A DNA stretch of 64,000 bases, taken from the NCBI RefSeq assembly GCF_013393945.1, contig NZ_CP040297.1, positions 4,000,001 to 4,064,000 on the forward strand. Direction: 5' to 3'. Below the pieces are notes generated by a model, which worked only from the letters and a program-made list of their open reading frames with translations, was not told where the DNA came from and ran no database searches. The translations under genes were made by a program, and so were the position numbers. Shown in pieces: positions 43,296 through 52,136 of the stretch. Each line of letters starts with the position of its first letter. The stretch's first letter is position 1. The stretch is from Nostoc sp. TCL26-01. GTDB taxonomy: Bacteria; Cyanobacteriota; Cyanobacteriia; Cyanobacteriales; Nostocaceae.

Positions 43296-43446
43296 ATGGG
43301 TAATCCTTGTATTGTGATGCCATTTTCCCTACTCTCAATTCTCAACTCCCCATTTTTATACAGGAGAATTGCCAGTATTAACCGAGTTTTATGATGATAA
43401 ATCTACGGAAAACCATTACAGTATATTTGTCGTAGTTTAAAATTTT

Positions 43447-43902
43447 ATGCTGCAAAAATTGACAGTTAACGTGTTTCTACTGGCTGCTTTGAGTAATCTG
43501 GCATGGACATCAGATGCTAGGGCAAATTTTAATGGCAAGCTGACTGTAGAAATCGATGGATTGAAAAATAAACAGGGGCAAGTCTGCATTACTATATTTG
43601 CTAGCAGTCAAGGATTTCCTAGCGATCGCAACAAGTCATTAAACAACCAATGTCTTCCTATTAGCGAGACTCCGTTAATCGTTACTTTTGATGATCTGAA
43701 AGCAGGTAGTTACGCAGTTGCTGCCATACACGATAGTAACAGCGATCGCACCCTAAATCGCAATAATTTGGGGATGCCCACTGAAGGTTTTGCTTTTTCC
43801 CGTAACCCAGAAGTTCGCACCAGTGCGCCTAAATTTGGTGATGCCGCGATTCTACTAGCTGGCCCTAACACGACTATCCAAATTCAGATGAAATATTTTT
43901 AA
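43447..43902 (+). CDS. DUF2141 domain protein, secreted
   Basis: The 151-residue product has a signal peptide (to about residue 26) and a DUF2141 domain: GKLTVEIDGLKNKQGQVCIT, AGSYAVAAIHDSNSDRTLN and LGMPTEGFAFSRNP. The domain is a beta-sandwich of unknown function found in many exported bacterial proteins. Confidence 0.85.
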   Translation: MLQKLTVNVFLLAALSNLAWTSDARANFNGKLTVEIDGLKNKQGQVCITIFASSQGFPSDRNKSLNNQCLPISETPLIVTFDDLKAGSYAVAAIHDSNSDRTLNRNNLGMPTEGFAFSRNPEVRTSAPKFGDAAILLAGPNTTIQIQMKYF

Positions 43903-43955
43903 TTCTTAATCACGCTTTGAGGTTGGGCATGAGTAGTTAACTCATCTCCAATCTC

Positions 43956-45134
43956 TCATTCTTCTTGAGAATTTTTCAGCGCACTTTGCTTGTCAGTTGT
44001 ATTTCGCATTCTATTCATTTGATTAAGCGCATACTTGGCTGTTGCTTGCACTTCTGTATCAGCATCATCTAAGGCATGAACTAATATCTGACTCATTTGA
44101 TTCATCATGTCATAAACACGAGTCAAATCACGAATCGCGTTTTGCCTTACTTGGGGACTTTCATCCTGCATGGAGATGGCTAAAGCCTTGTTGATGGGTT
44201 TGAGTGTGCGGATGTTAATTTCTGACAAAGCAGCCAAAATTAAATTTCGTTGTTGTGAATCTGCATCAATCAAGAGATTTACTAGTGGTTGAATTGCCCG
44301 TGAGTCACCTTGCTGACCTAAATCCCAAATGGCTTTTTGTCGCTTTGTTGGTTCAGTACTACGTAAATCTTGAATTAATTCATCAACAATATTAAGTTTC
44401 GTCAGGCGAGAAGTTGGTTCTACCGGTGGCGACTGCGAAGCAACAGATGCTTTTGCTGTTTGTGGATTGTTTGCTTGGGCAGTATTTTCTTGGTAATTGG
44501 CTGTGTGTGCTAACTCTTGTAAAACAGGCGTGATTGGATTTTGTTTAGCTGGACTTAAAGCTTTTAATGTTGAGGGTTTGGTAACTTTCGCTGGTTTTTT
44601 GGGATCAAACCATTTCACAGCAAAAATAATTGCCCCGATACTTCCTAAAGTTCCTAGACCAAGAATCGACCACCACAGAAAATCCCTGGTACTAGCATTA
44701 GCATCAACAGTGTTGGAGGCAGTGGTGCTAGCCGATGTCAAAATCGGGGAGATAGCTTCCTTTTGACCATTTTGACTTGTCAAGTTTGTTTGCAGAACCT
44801 TCCTAGTCGCTATATCCGCAATTCCATCAACTCTTTTTAAACCCTTGGCTTTTTGAAATTGGGCTACAGCGATTTTCGTACTTAAGCCATATTTCCCGTC
44901 TACAACGCCGTTGTAATACCCTATCTGCTGCAATTGATTTTGCAGTTTCTGCACATCCGCGCCTTGGCTACCGATATCAAGTAAAACTTGTGCAGTCGAG
45001 GCGGTAGGGTTAGCTTGTGCTACTTTGAGAATTGTAGGTGTGGGGTTATTTGTCGCTGCGATCGCCTGCGTTGAACAAAAACCCACGCCAGAAAAACAGG
45101 TAAGTATGAAAATTGAGGAACGGTGTAGCCTCAT
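43956..45134 (-). CDS. Peptidoglycan-binding and HEAT-repeat protein
   Basis: The 392-residue protein has a signal peptide (about 1-27), a PG_binding_1 domain (about 50-115, VLLDIGSQGADVQKLQNQLQ and YNGVVDGKYGLSTKIAVAQF), a membrane segment near 152-172 and HEAT repeats (about 250-370, STEPTKRQKAIWDLGQQGDS). It probably connects the cell wall to another envelope partner. The family combination is common in cyanobacteria, but the role is unknown. Confidence 0.85.
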   Translation of the reverse strand: MRLHRSSIFILTCFSGVGFCSTQAIAATNNPTPTILKVAQANPTASTAQVLLDIGSQGADVQKLQNQLQQIGYYNGVVDGKYGLSTKIAVAQFQKAKGLKRVDGIADIATRKVLQTNLTSQNGQKEAISPILTSASTTASNTVDANASTRDFLWWSILGLGTLGSIGAIIFAVKWFDPKKPAKVTKPSTLKALSPAKQNPITPVLQELAHTANYQENTAQANNPQTAKASVASQSPPVEPTSRLTKLNIVDELIQDLRSTEPTKRQKAIWDLGQQGDSRAIQPLVNLLIDADSQQRNLILAALSEINIRTLKPINKALAISMQDESPQVRQNAIRDLTRVYDMMNQMSQILVHALDDADTEVQATAKYALNQMNRMRNTTDKQSALKNSQEE

Positions 45135-45364
45135 ATCAAAAAATTATAGCCTGAGTGTATTTTTGAAGTTATTGGTAGCCCAATAACCTAAAACTATGTA
45201 AATGTTAACTTTTATTTTGACGAAAAAATTTAAGTTTTAGTTGCTAGTATTTTACCTTACCTTGTTCGATCATTAGCTTTTTTCTACTTAAATTTACCAA
45301 GTCCCGTTGGGACGGGTGTATGGGTGTGAGGTTGTGAGGAAAAAGACTAGATCCACATAAATTA

Positions 45365-45394
45365 TGTAGAGACGTTGCATTGCAACGTCTCTGT
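45365..45394. repeat. Core palindrome of the MITE-like element (copy D)
   Basis: TGTAGAGACGTTGC followed by GCAACGTCTCT, the same core as at 22776, 47441 and 62090, without recognisable ends. It lies between two convergent or adjacent genes on the minus strand. Confidence 0.7.
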
Positions 45395-45398
45395 CTCT

Positions 45399-46469
45399 TC
45401 AATGTAAGGTTTCTGGTTTCGATTCTCTTACCTGTACAGTCACAGAATTGAGTTTTTTTACCGATGCTTCTGCCAGTTGGGGTTGCTGTGTTGTGGAAGT
45501 TTCGCTAACAGACAGTTTTTTGTTCTGCCCAGCTAAATTATCACGCTGATTGATCAGGTAGATACTGATTAAAGTCAGAAATACTCCTACCCATTGTATT
45601 GTACTGAGAACTTCTGAGAGTAAAAGATGACCGAATAGCAGGGCAAATATAGGTGTGAGAAAAGTGAGAGAACTAAAACTGGTGAGACTACCGCTAGAGG
45701 CAAAGTAGAAAAATAAACCGTAGGCGATCGCACTACCAAATACAGTAGCATAACCCAGCGCCAGCCACTCGGAACCGACTAGATGCTGCCATTGTTGTGA
45801 TTCCATGACTGACGAAATTCCCCATAATGGCAACCCACCAATGATCATGTGCCATCCTGTAGCCGTCACAGGGTCAGTATATCTGGTCACAAACCTAATC
45901 AACACCGTTCCCACAGCCATCGACAAAGCAGCTAGCAACATTAACCACTCACCACTAGCAAATAAGTTCTGCCAGTTGCCAATTGACACCTCTGCACCTG
46001 TACCCAACAGCCGGAAAATCCACTCATCCGGTAAGCCAATTAAACTAATCCCAGTGACTCCCAACCCTAATCCCAGCCAGCCCCACAAACCAATTCTTTC
46101 TTGAAATAACCACAACGACAGCAAAGCCACTGCCAAAGGTTGCGAGTCAATCATCACTGAACCCAAACCCGCACTAGTTTTGACTAATCCCTCAGCCAAA
46201 AAACCCTGAAACAAAGTGCCGTCAACTATTCCAAATAAAGCTATCCATAACCACGCTTGCCAACTACTTGGTTGTGGTCTACCCGATACAACTGCGGCTA
46301 GTATAATTAACACCCCAGCCGGTAGCAAACGCATCCCCGCCATAAAAAACGGTGTGGTATGGGGTATGACTCCTTTCATCGCTACCATTGCTGTTCCCCA
46401 CAAGAAAAATGGGGCAATGAGTATTAACAAAGCTATGGGAGATTTGAATGCACTGAGTTTCAGTTGCAT
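45399..46469 (-). CDS. EamA/DMT-family transporter
   Basis: The 356-residue membrane protein has ten predicted helices in two EamA halves. The N-terminal half carries FFLWGTAMVAMKGVIPHTTP and the C-terminal half SLTSFSSLTFLTPIFALLFG. A soluble, Gln/Ser-rich C-terminal tail (after about 305) is unusual in length. It probably exports metabolites or amino acids; the substrate is unknown. Confidence 0.88.
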   Translation of the reverse strand: MQLKLSAFKSPIALLILIAPFFLWGTAMVAMKGVIPHTTPFFMAGMRLLPAGVLIILAAVVSGRPQPSSWQAWLWIALFGIVDGTLFQGFLAEGLVKTSAGLGSVMIDSQPLAVALLSLWLFQERIGLWGWLGLGLGVTGISLIGLPDEWIFRLLGTGAEVSIGNWQNLFASGEWLMLLAALSMAVGTVLIRFVTRYTDPVTATGWHMIIGGLPLWGISSVMESQQWQHLVGSEWLALGYATVFGSAIAYGLFFYFASSGSLTSFSSLTFLTPIFALLFGHLLLSEVLSTIQWVGVFLTLISIYLINQRDNLAGQNKKLSVSETSTTQQPQLAEASVKKLNSVTVQVRESKPETLH

Positions 46470-46961
46470 GAGTTTGCTGATGCCTTTGGTTTACAGATGC
46501 AGAGATTGCCTTAACCAATTCTACCTAATTGTGTCTTTTTGTAAAGAAAAGAATACTCAACGCTAACTTTAAACCATGTGCCAGTTTGATAATTGTCTAT
46601 TTATACTCCTTCTCTACAAGAGGCTACGCCAACGGAAAAGCAAGCTACATCCGCCCTTCGGGTTCAGCCGTCGCTCATGGGGGAAACCCTCAAGACCGCG
46701 CTGCTTCACCAGTCGCACAGAATTCATACTGAATTCTGGCTCCTGACTCCTGAATTCTGTTCGATAATATTCTTTTGATAAATATTAAATATTTGCTGCT
46801 TTTAGTAGATGAAATTACTATTCTGTTATCGTAATTATGAAAATAGTCACATACAAAAACCTTTGCAGTTGTTTAAACTAAAAGTCAAAACATCTGTTAT
46901 TCTGCAACGGTATATCAATGTAATTCTGCTCTAATTGTGGATGTTTGGAGAAAGGAAAGTT
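46470..46961. other. Intergenic region with palindromic repeat and STRR-type debris
   Basis: The stretch at about 46612-46745 has a dispersed Nostoc repeat (GAGGCTACGCCAACGG, then ATCCGCCCTTCGGGTTC and a short GAATTC...GAATTC palindrome). No gene is supported. The ribosome site of the next gene (GGAGAAAGGAAAG) is at its right end. Confidence 0.6.
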
Positions 46962-47372
46962 ATGAAACTAAATCTAAAACGCGCATTTCTACCCAGCCTA
47001 ATGGCTGCAAGTTTAGCTAGTGTCAGCTTGGTTCCCATCCAACCTGCTGCTGCTGATGATAGAGTTATCGAAGATTTAGCTATTGGCGCAGGTGCTGGTG
47101 TGGTAACTGGAGTTTTTACCAGATGTGGTTCTGTGTTAGATAATGCTGTTAAAGGTGGAGCAGCTGGTGCAGCTGTTAATGGCGCAAATGGCCTGAGAAG
47201 AAATCGGAGAAACCGTAGTGTGGTTCAAGACTTAGCCGTAGGTGCTGGTGCTAGTACATTAACAGGTGTAATCACTGGTGGTTGTAGAAGACCTCTAAAT
47301 AATGCCATTAATGGTGCAGCCGCCGGTGCAGCAGTTAATGTCTATCGCAACAACATCAGAAGAAGAAGATAA
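46962..47372 (+). CDS. Secreted small protein with internal duplication, glycine-zipper-like
   Basis: The 136-residue product has a signal peptide (cleavage after about AAA at residue 27) and two copies of a 45-residue unit: IEDLAIGAGAGVVTGVFTRC...DNAVKGGAAGAAVNGANG, and VQDLAVGAGASTLTGVITGG...NNAINGAAAGAAVNVYRN. Gly/Ala-rich segments like these form glycine-zipper hairpins that insert in membranes. The start is the ATG at 46962 with a good ribosome site. Function unknown. Confidence 0.78.
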   Translation: MKLNLKRAFLPSLMAASLASVSLVPIQPAAADDRVIEDLAIGAGAGVVTGVFTRCGSVLDNAVKGGAAGAAVNGANGLRRNRRNRSVVQDLAVGAGASTLTGVITGGCRRPLNNAINGAAAGAAVNVYRNNIRRRR

Positions 47373-47397
47373 TTTATTAAGGATGGGTAATGGGTAA

Positions 47398-47489
47398 TAG
47401 ACATCGACCGAATTTAATTCTCCGTTGCCCGAAATCCTTGTAGAGACGTTGCACTGCAACGTCTCTACATTCATTTTCGGAGATATCTA
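47398..47489. repeat. MITE-like element, complete copy B
   Basis: The element is about 92 bases with end TAGACATCGACCGAA (left) and TTCGGAGATATCTA (right, imperfect inverse of the left end), and the core palindrome GTAGAGACGTTGC/GCAACGTCTCTAC in the middle (47439-47468). TA at both ends may be a target duplication, as for Tc1/mariner or IS630-type MITEs (inference). Confidence 0.8.
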
Positions 47490-47730
47490 ATGGGTAATGG
47501 ATGATAACTTCCTCTCAATGACCCATTACTTATTACTACTGCTAGGAACTACTTTTATCTACCTTGAGAACCGTAGTTTTGTAGGTTAGGTGCAGCGATA
47601 GCGTAACCCAACATAAATAAGGTGGTAATTTTGAGTTGCGTTTCACTCCACCCAACCTACATAAATATATCTTTTAAAAAAATTAAATATGTCCTAACTC
47701 ACGCCGAATATGATAGGGATAAATGGAAAA

Positions 47731-48129
47731 ATGACCCGTACTTTTAACCCTGAATCTTATGGTAGATTGCTAGCTGAGTATCAGCCAAAAACAATTACCA
47801 CGGAAAAAGAAAATGAACAAGCCATCAAACTTGCTTTATCTTTAGAACATCGTTCTCATCTTACACCAGAAGAAGAGATGTTGTTGGAACTGCTGATAAC
47901 GTTAATCGAGAAGTTTGAGGAAACACATTACTCAATTCCCCAAGGTACACCAAATTCGATGTTAAGACATCTGATGGACGCGCGCGATATGACAACTCAA
48001 GAACTAGCTGAGGTGCTTGGTTCAGTGGAAGTTGCCTTGTAAATTGTTGACGGCGATCGCATGATTAGTCAAATTCAAGCAGAATTGCTTGCAGACTATT
48101 TTCGTGTAGATGCAAGCCTATTTACCTAG
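47731..48129 (+). pseudogene. HigA-like antitoxin gene with in-frame stop
   Basis: The frame begins MTRTFNPESYGRLLAEYQPK and has HYSIPQGTPNSMLRHLMDAR before the HTH region LAEVLGSVEV. A TAA (48040-48042) interrupts it, and the same frame then continues IVDGDRMISQIQAELLADYF to a natural stop at 48127-48129, as expected for the end of a HigA-like HTH antitoxin. A single base change would restore it. No toxin lies upstream. The first part of 110 codons may still be made. Confidence 0.7.
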
Positions 48130-48144
48130 CTAATTTACAAAAAT

Positions 48145-48885
48145 TTAATATTTCTGAAAAATTCCCACCCAACCGTCTTTTTTCCCTAGCCAGCCAAATG
48201 AAACAAAGTACAGCAATACGTTAATAAATTCTAAAACTTGATAAAACTTTGTCGTCCAGTTTCTGATGCACTTTCCTCGCACGAAAACAAACCTGTAAGG
48301 TCTTTTACGAAACTGTAAGTCTTGGAGACTAAGTTTATTCCGAGAATAGTATTGAACCTGAGTAGTACTTTTCCCAAACACCATTAAAATGCCCACTGGT
48401 AGGTATGGTTGGATGTGGTCAAAATCTTCGTAAAAATAATCAGTTAACAAAGGTGTAGCAATAATTAAATATCCACCAGACTTGAGTCTATCTAGATAAG
48501 AGTCCATAAACTCTTTCAAATCAGATGGATTGAAATGTTCAATAATATGCGACATTAAAATAGCATCGAATTTCTCTGTTCTTTGAGATAATTCCTCTAA
48601 GGTGATACAATTTAAACCTTGCTTTTGACAAATCTCTACAAGTTGGGGATTCACATCTACACCTAAAACATCGTAGCCAGCATTAGCCAAAGCTATAGTT
48701 TTTTTACCATATCCACAACCCACATCTAACACTTGGTATTGTGACTTTTCTGATTTAGCATATTTATCCAATAATTTGCCGATAATTGGCTGATCATGGT
48801 CGTATCTGATTAGTGAATAATAAATTTCCTTAAGTTGTTCATACAAATTTCCAGAAGCCTTGTTACTCATATTCTTATTCTCCAA
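48145..48885 (-). CDS. SAM-dependent methyltransferase (class I)
   Basis: The 246-residue protein has the SAM motif YQVLDVGCGYGKKTIALANA, VLGVDVNP and AILMSHIIEHFNPSDLKEF. A hydrophobic C-terminal segment (about 215-240, LEFINVLLYFVSFGWLGKK) suggests membrane association. The substrate is unknown. A second ATG five codons in is an alternative start. Confidence 0.87.
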   Translation of the reverse strand: MENKNMSNKASGNLYEQLKEIYYSLIRYDHDQPIIGKLLDKYAKSEKSQYQVLDVGCGYGKKTIALANAGYDVLGVDVNPQLVEICQKQGLNCITLEELSQRTEKFDAILMSHIIEHFNPSDLKEFMDSYLDRLKSGGYLIIATPLLTDYFYEDFDHIQPYLPVGILMVFGKSTTQVQYYSRNKLSLQDLQFRKRPYRFVFVRGKCIRNWTTKFYQVLEFINVLLYFVSFGWLGKKDGWVGIFQKY

Positions 48886-49087
48886 TAATTACAATTAGGC
48901 AGTTCTTGATTAGTTAAATTTGTAATTAAGTTTTTTCCTATCCCCCATTACCCATTACCTCTGTTCTATAACTAAGTAGGGTAATCCGCATCTGTTATGT
49001 TCAGATATTACTGATTCACTGATGAGTGACAGCTTGGCGAACAGCCGTTAAAATCCTGACTGATAACACTTTTATTAATTAAAAGCC

Positions 49088-51058
49088 ATGCTGGAACAAG
49101 GCACTATCAGTATTCATACCGAAAATATATTCCCGATTATCAAGAAGTCGCTATATTCCGACCATCAAATTTTCTTGCGGGAACTTGTATCTAACGCTGT
49201 AGATGCCATCCAAAAGCTGAAAATGGTATCTCGCGCTGGGGAATACGCCGGAAATGTGGATGAACCGGAAATTCAGATTGCGATCGCCAAAGATCAAAAA
49301 ACTCTCTCCATCACCGATAATGGGATCGGTATGACAGCAGAGGAAGTGAAGAAATATATCACCCAAGTCGCTTTCTCCAGTGCTGAAGAATTTATTCAAA
49401 AGTACCAAGGCAAAGCAGACCAACCTATTATCGGTCACTTTGGTCTGGGTTTTTATTCCTCCTTCATGGTGGCGCAAAAGGTAGAAATTGATACCCTATC
49501 TTACAAAGAAGGCGCACAAGCAGTTCATTGGACTTGTGATGGTTCACCAGAGTTCACCTTAGAAGATTCATCCCGCACAACTGTTGGTACGACAATTACC
49601 TTAACTCTCCTACCAGAAGAAGAAGAATACTTAGAACCATCACGAGTTAAGAATCTTGTCAAGACTTACTGCGACTTCATGCCAGTACCCATCAAACTGG
49701 AAGGTGAAGTCATAAACCAACAAAAAGCAGCTTGGCGGGAATCTGCTAATAATCTCACTCCAGAAGATTATCTAGAGTTTTACCGCTATTTATATCCTTT
49801 CCAGGAAGAACCCCTGCTGTGGGTGCATTTAAATACAGACTATCCCTTCATTATCAATGGGATTTTGTACTTCCCCAAAATGCGCCCTGATGTTGATGTC
49901 ACCAAAGGACAAATCAAATTATTCTGTAATCAAGTTTTTGTCAGTGATAACTGTGAAGAAATCATTCCCCAGTTTCTCACACCAATGCGGGGTGTGATTG
50001 ATAGCACAGATATTCCCCTGAACGTATCTCGCAGTGCCTTACAAGGCGATCGCACAGTCCGCAAAATCGGCGATTATATTGCTAAGAAGGTAGGCGATAG
50101 ACTTAAAGAACTGTACCGCGACAACCGAGAACAATATATCAGCGCTTGGAAAGACTTAGGGACTTTTGTCAAGTTCGGTGTTCTCAACGACGAGAAATTT
50201 AAAAAACAGGTCGAAGACATCATCGTTTTTCGCAGCACAGCCAAACTTGAGGAACAAGCGGCGGCAACTCCCGCAGTTGAAGTACAATCCCAAGAGGGAG
50301 ATGTTTGGCAAGATGTCAAACCTGCTGCCACATCTGGCACACCTTACACTACCTTAAAAGAATACCTAGAACGCAACAAAGAACGCCACGAAAACCGGGT
50401 ATTGTACAGCACCGATGAAGCCAGCCAAGCCACTTATATCGAACTGCACAAAAACCAAGGCTTAGAAGTCCTGTTTATGGACTCCTTCATCGACACTCAC
50501 TTCATTAACTTCCTGGAACGGGAATACAACGATGTCAAATTTACACGGGTAGACTCAGACTTAGATAATACCCTACTAGAACAAGACAAAGCTGGAGAAA
50601 TCGTTGACCCCACAACCAACAAAACCAAGAGTGAGATTATCAAAGAATTATTTGAAAAATCCCTCAACAAACCCAAAGTCAACATCCGCACAGAAGCATT
50701 AAAGTCTGATGATCCCCAAGGTACACCACCGGCGATCGTTCTCCTACCAGAAATTCTCCGCCGTCTGCGAGAAATGAACGCCATGATGCAACAGCAAAAT
50801 GCCGAATTTCCCGAAGACCACATTTTACTAGTGAATACAGCCCATCCCCTCATTCAAAATCTCGTCAACCTCAATCAAGGTACAATCATTCAAAGTGACA
50901 CCCAATCACCCACAAATCCCCTAGTTAACTTAATTTGCCAACACGTTTACGATTTAGCACTCATGTCCCAGAAAGGCTTTGACGCAGACGGCATGAAATC
51001 TTTCGTCGAACGTTCCAATGAAGTACTCACCAAACTGACACAACAAGCAAATAGCTAG
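49088..51058 (+). CDS. htpG: Molecular chaperone HtpG (Hsp90)
   Basis: The 656-residue protein starts LEQGTISIHTENIFPIIKKS and has the ATP-binding motifs IFLRELVSNAVDAIQ, SITDNGIGMTAEEV and IGHFGLGFYSSFMV in the N-terminal domain. Middle and C-terminal dimerisation domains follow in the expected length. It folds client proteins and supports heat and high-light tolerance in cyanobacteria. Confidence 0.97.
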   Translation: MLEQGTISIHTENIFPIIKKSLYSDHQIFLRELVSNAVDAIQKLKMVSRAGEYAGNVDEPEIQIAIAKDQKTLSITDNGIGMTAEEVKKYITQVAFSSAEEFIQKYQGKADQPIIGHFGLGFYSSFMVAQKVEIDTLSYKEGAQAVHWTCDGSPEFTLEDSSRTTVGTTITLTLLPEEEEYLEPSRVKNLVKTYCDFMPVPIKLEGEVINQQKAAWRESANNLTPEDYLEFYRYLYPFQEEPLLWVHLNTDYPFIINGILYFPKMRPDVDVTKGQIKLFCNQVFVSDNCEEIIPQFLTPMRGVIDSTDIPLNVSRSALQGDRTVRKIGDYIAKKVGDRLKELYRDNREQYISAWKDLGTFVKFGVLNDEKFKKQVEDIIVFRSTAKLEEQAAATPAVEVQSQEGDVWQDVKPAATSGTPYTTLKEYLERNKERHENRVLYSTDEASQATYIELHKNQGLEVLFMDSFIDTHFINFLEREYNDVKFTRVDSDLDNTLLEQDKAGEIVDPTTNKTKSEIIKELFEKSLNKPKVNIRTEALKSDDPQGTPPAIVLLPEILRRLREMNAMMQQQNAEFPEDHILLVNTAHPLIQNLVNLNQGTIIQSDTQSPTNPLVNLICQHVYDLALMSQKGFDADGMKSFVERSNEVLTKLTQQANS

Positions 51059-51308
51059 CAACCTGTTCAACAAATTCCTTTGTGTCTTTGTGCCTTTGTG
51101 GTGAAAAAAAATCATTTATCTAACCACAGAGACACAGCGAAAAGTCGGAGCGGAGGTTTCCTCCGTAGACGCTTTGCGGCTTGCCGCAGGCATCTGAACT
51201 TTTCAAGACAAAGACACAGAGATATTTTGCATTGGCATCACTAATATTCGTGCTAGAGCTTCTAAAATAGAAAGGCTGTACTTGAATTCTCACCTGGAGA
51301 TCCGCATT
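51059..51308. other. Intergenic region with inverted repeats
   Basis: A loose inverted repeat pairs CTTTGTGTCTTTGTG (about 51079) with CACAGAGACACAG (about 51125), and a nested palindrome GGAGGTTTCCTCC (about 51151-51163) with CGGCTTGCCG (about 51177-51187) follows. These are dispersed Nostoc repeats. The rpmB promoter is probably in the last 80 bases. Confidence 0.5.
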
Positions 51309-51545
51309 ATGTCTCGTCGCTGTGACCTAACTGGTAAAAAGGCCAACAACGCCTTTGCAGTTTCCCACTCCCACCGCCGTACCAAACGCTTGCAACAAGT
51401 TAACCTCCAAAGCAAGCGCGTTTGGTGGCCTAGTGGTAATCGTTGGGTAAAACTGAAGCTATCCACCAAAGCTATCAAAAGCCTAGAAACCAAAGGCTTA
51501 GAAGCAATGGCAAAAGAAGCTGGGATTAACCTCAATCATTACTAA
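51309..51545 (+). CDS. rpmB: 50S ribosomal protein L28
   Basis: The 78-residue protein begins MSRRCDLTGKKANNAFAVSH and has RRTKRLQQVNLQSKRVWWPS, the L28 pattern. The ATG at 51309 fits the family; the frame is open nine codons further upstream. It stands alone. Confidence 0.96.
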   Translation: MSRRCDLTGKKANNAFAVSHSHRRTKRLQQVNLQSKRVWWPSGNRWVKLKLSTKAIKSLETKGLEAMAKEAGINLNHY

Positions 51546-52136
51546 AATTCTCAAGTAAGGTATGGAATATCCTGGTTGTATTTCCTGGATAATTTCCATC
51601 TCCTTTGAGAGTTTTACGTAAGTGTATCCCCCTTCCTTTCTCAAGGGGGTAGTAATTCGGATAAATTTCCTTTTTTTAGAAAAATTTTGGGTGTATTCTG
51701 ATCTCATAAAAATTTATCAAGAATATTTACTTAATCAACCTTCTCTTGTCGAGGAGGTTTTTCATTATTTAATCTTATTTTTGCTTTAGTGACATATTTT
51801 ATTGTCTAGTTGGGTAATATAAGTTCATCTAAATAGGGATATCTTCATAAAGTCTGCTGCCCATGAAATACCTTTTTATCAAAGTAATGTAAATTCATGA
51901 TGCTGCTATCTTTGCTAACTCATGAGTTAAATATTTTGATAAAATTCAGTATTTACCGAAAAAACTCAAAACCAAAACAATGATATAAAGTAAAAAATCA
52001 AAATTGGGAGTTAGTAAAACAGTTTTCTAGAAAAGAAAATAACTTTAAAATGTGCCTTTAGATTAAATCTATAGGCATAATTGTCAATTGCGAAAAAAGA
52101 TAATTCTGTAACAAAATAGTTGACAGGAAAGCAGTC
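51546..52136. promoter_or_regulatory. Leader region of the hps operon
   Basis: The 590 bases contain a hairpin CCCCCTT/AAGGGGG (about 51629-51650) soon after rpmB and are otherwise very AT-rich. No gene is supported. The promoter of hpsA must be here; in related strains such loci are switched on in hormogonia through SigJ/SigC-type sigma factors, but I could not fix boxes by eye. Confidence 0.4.
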
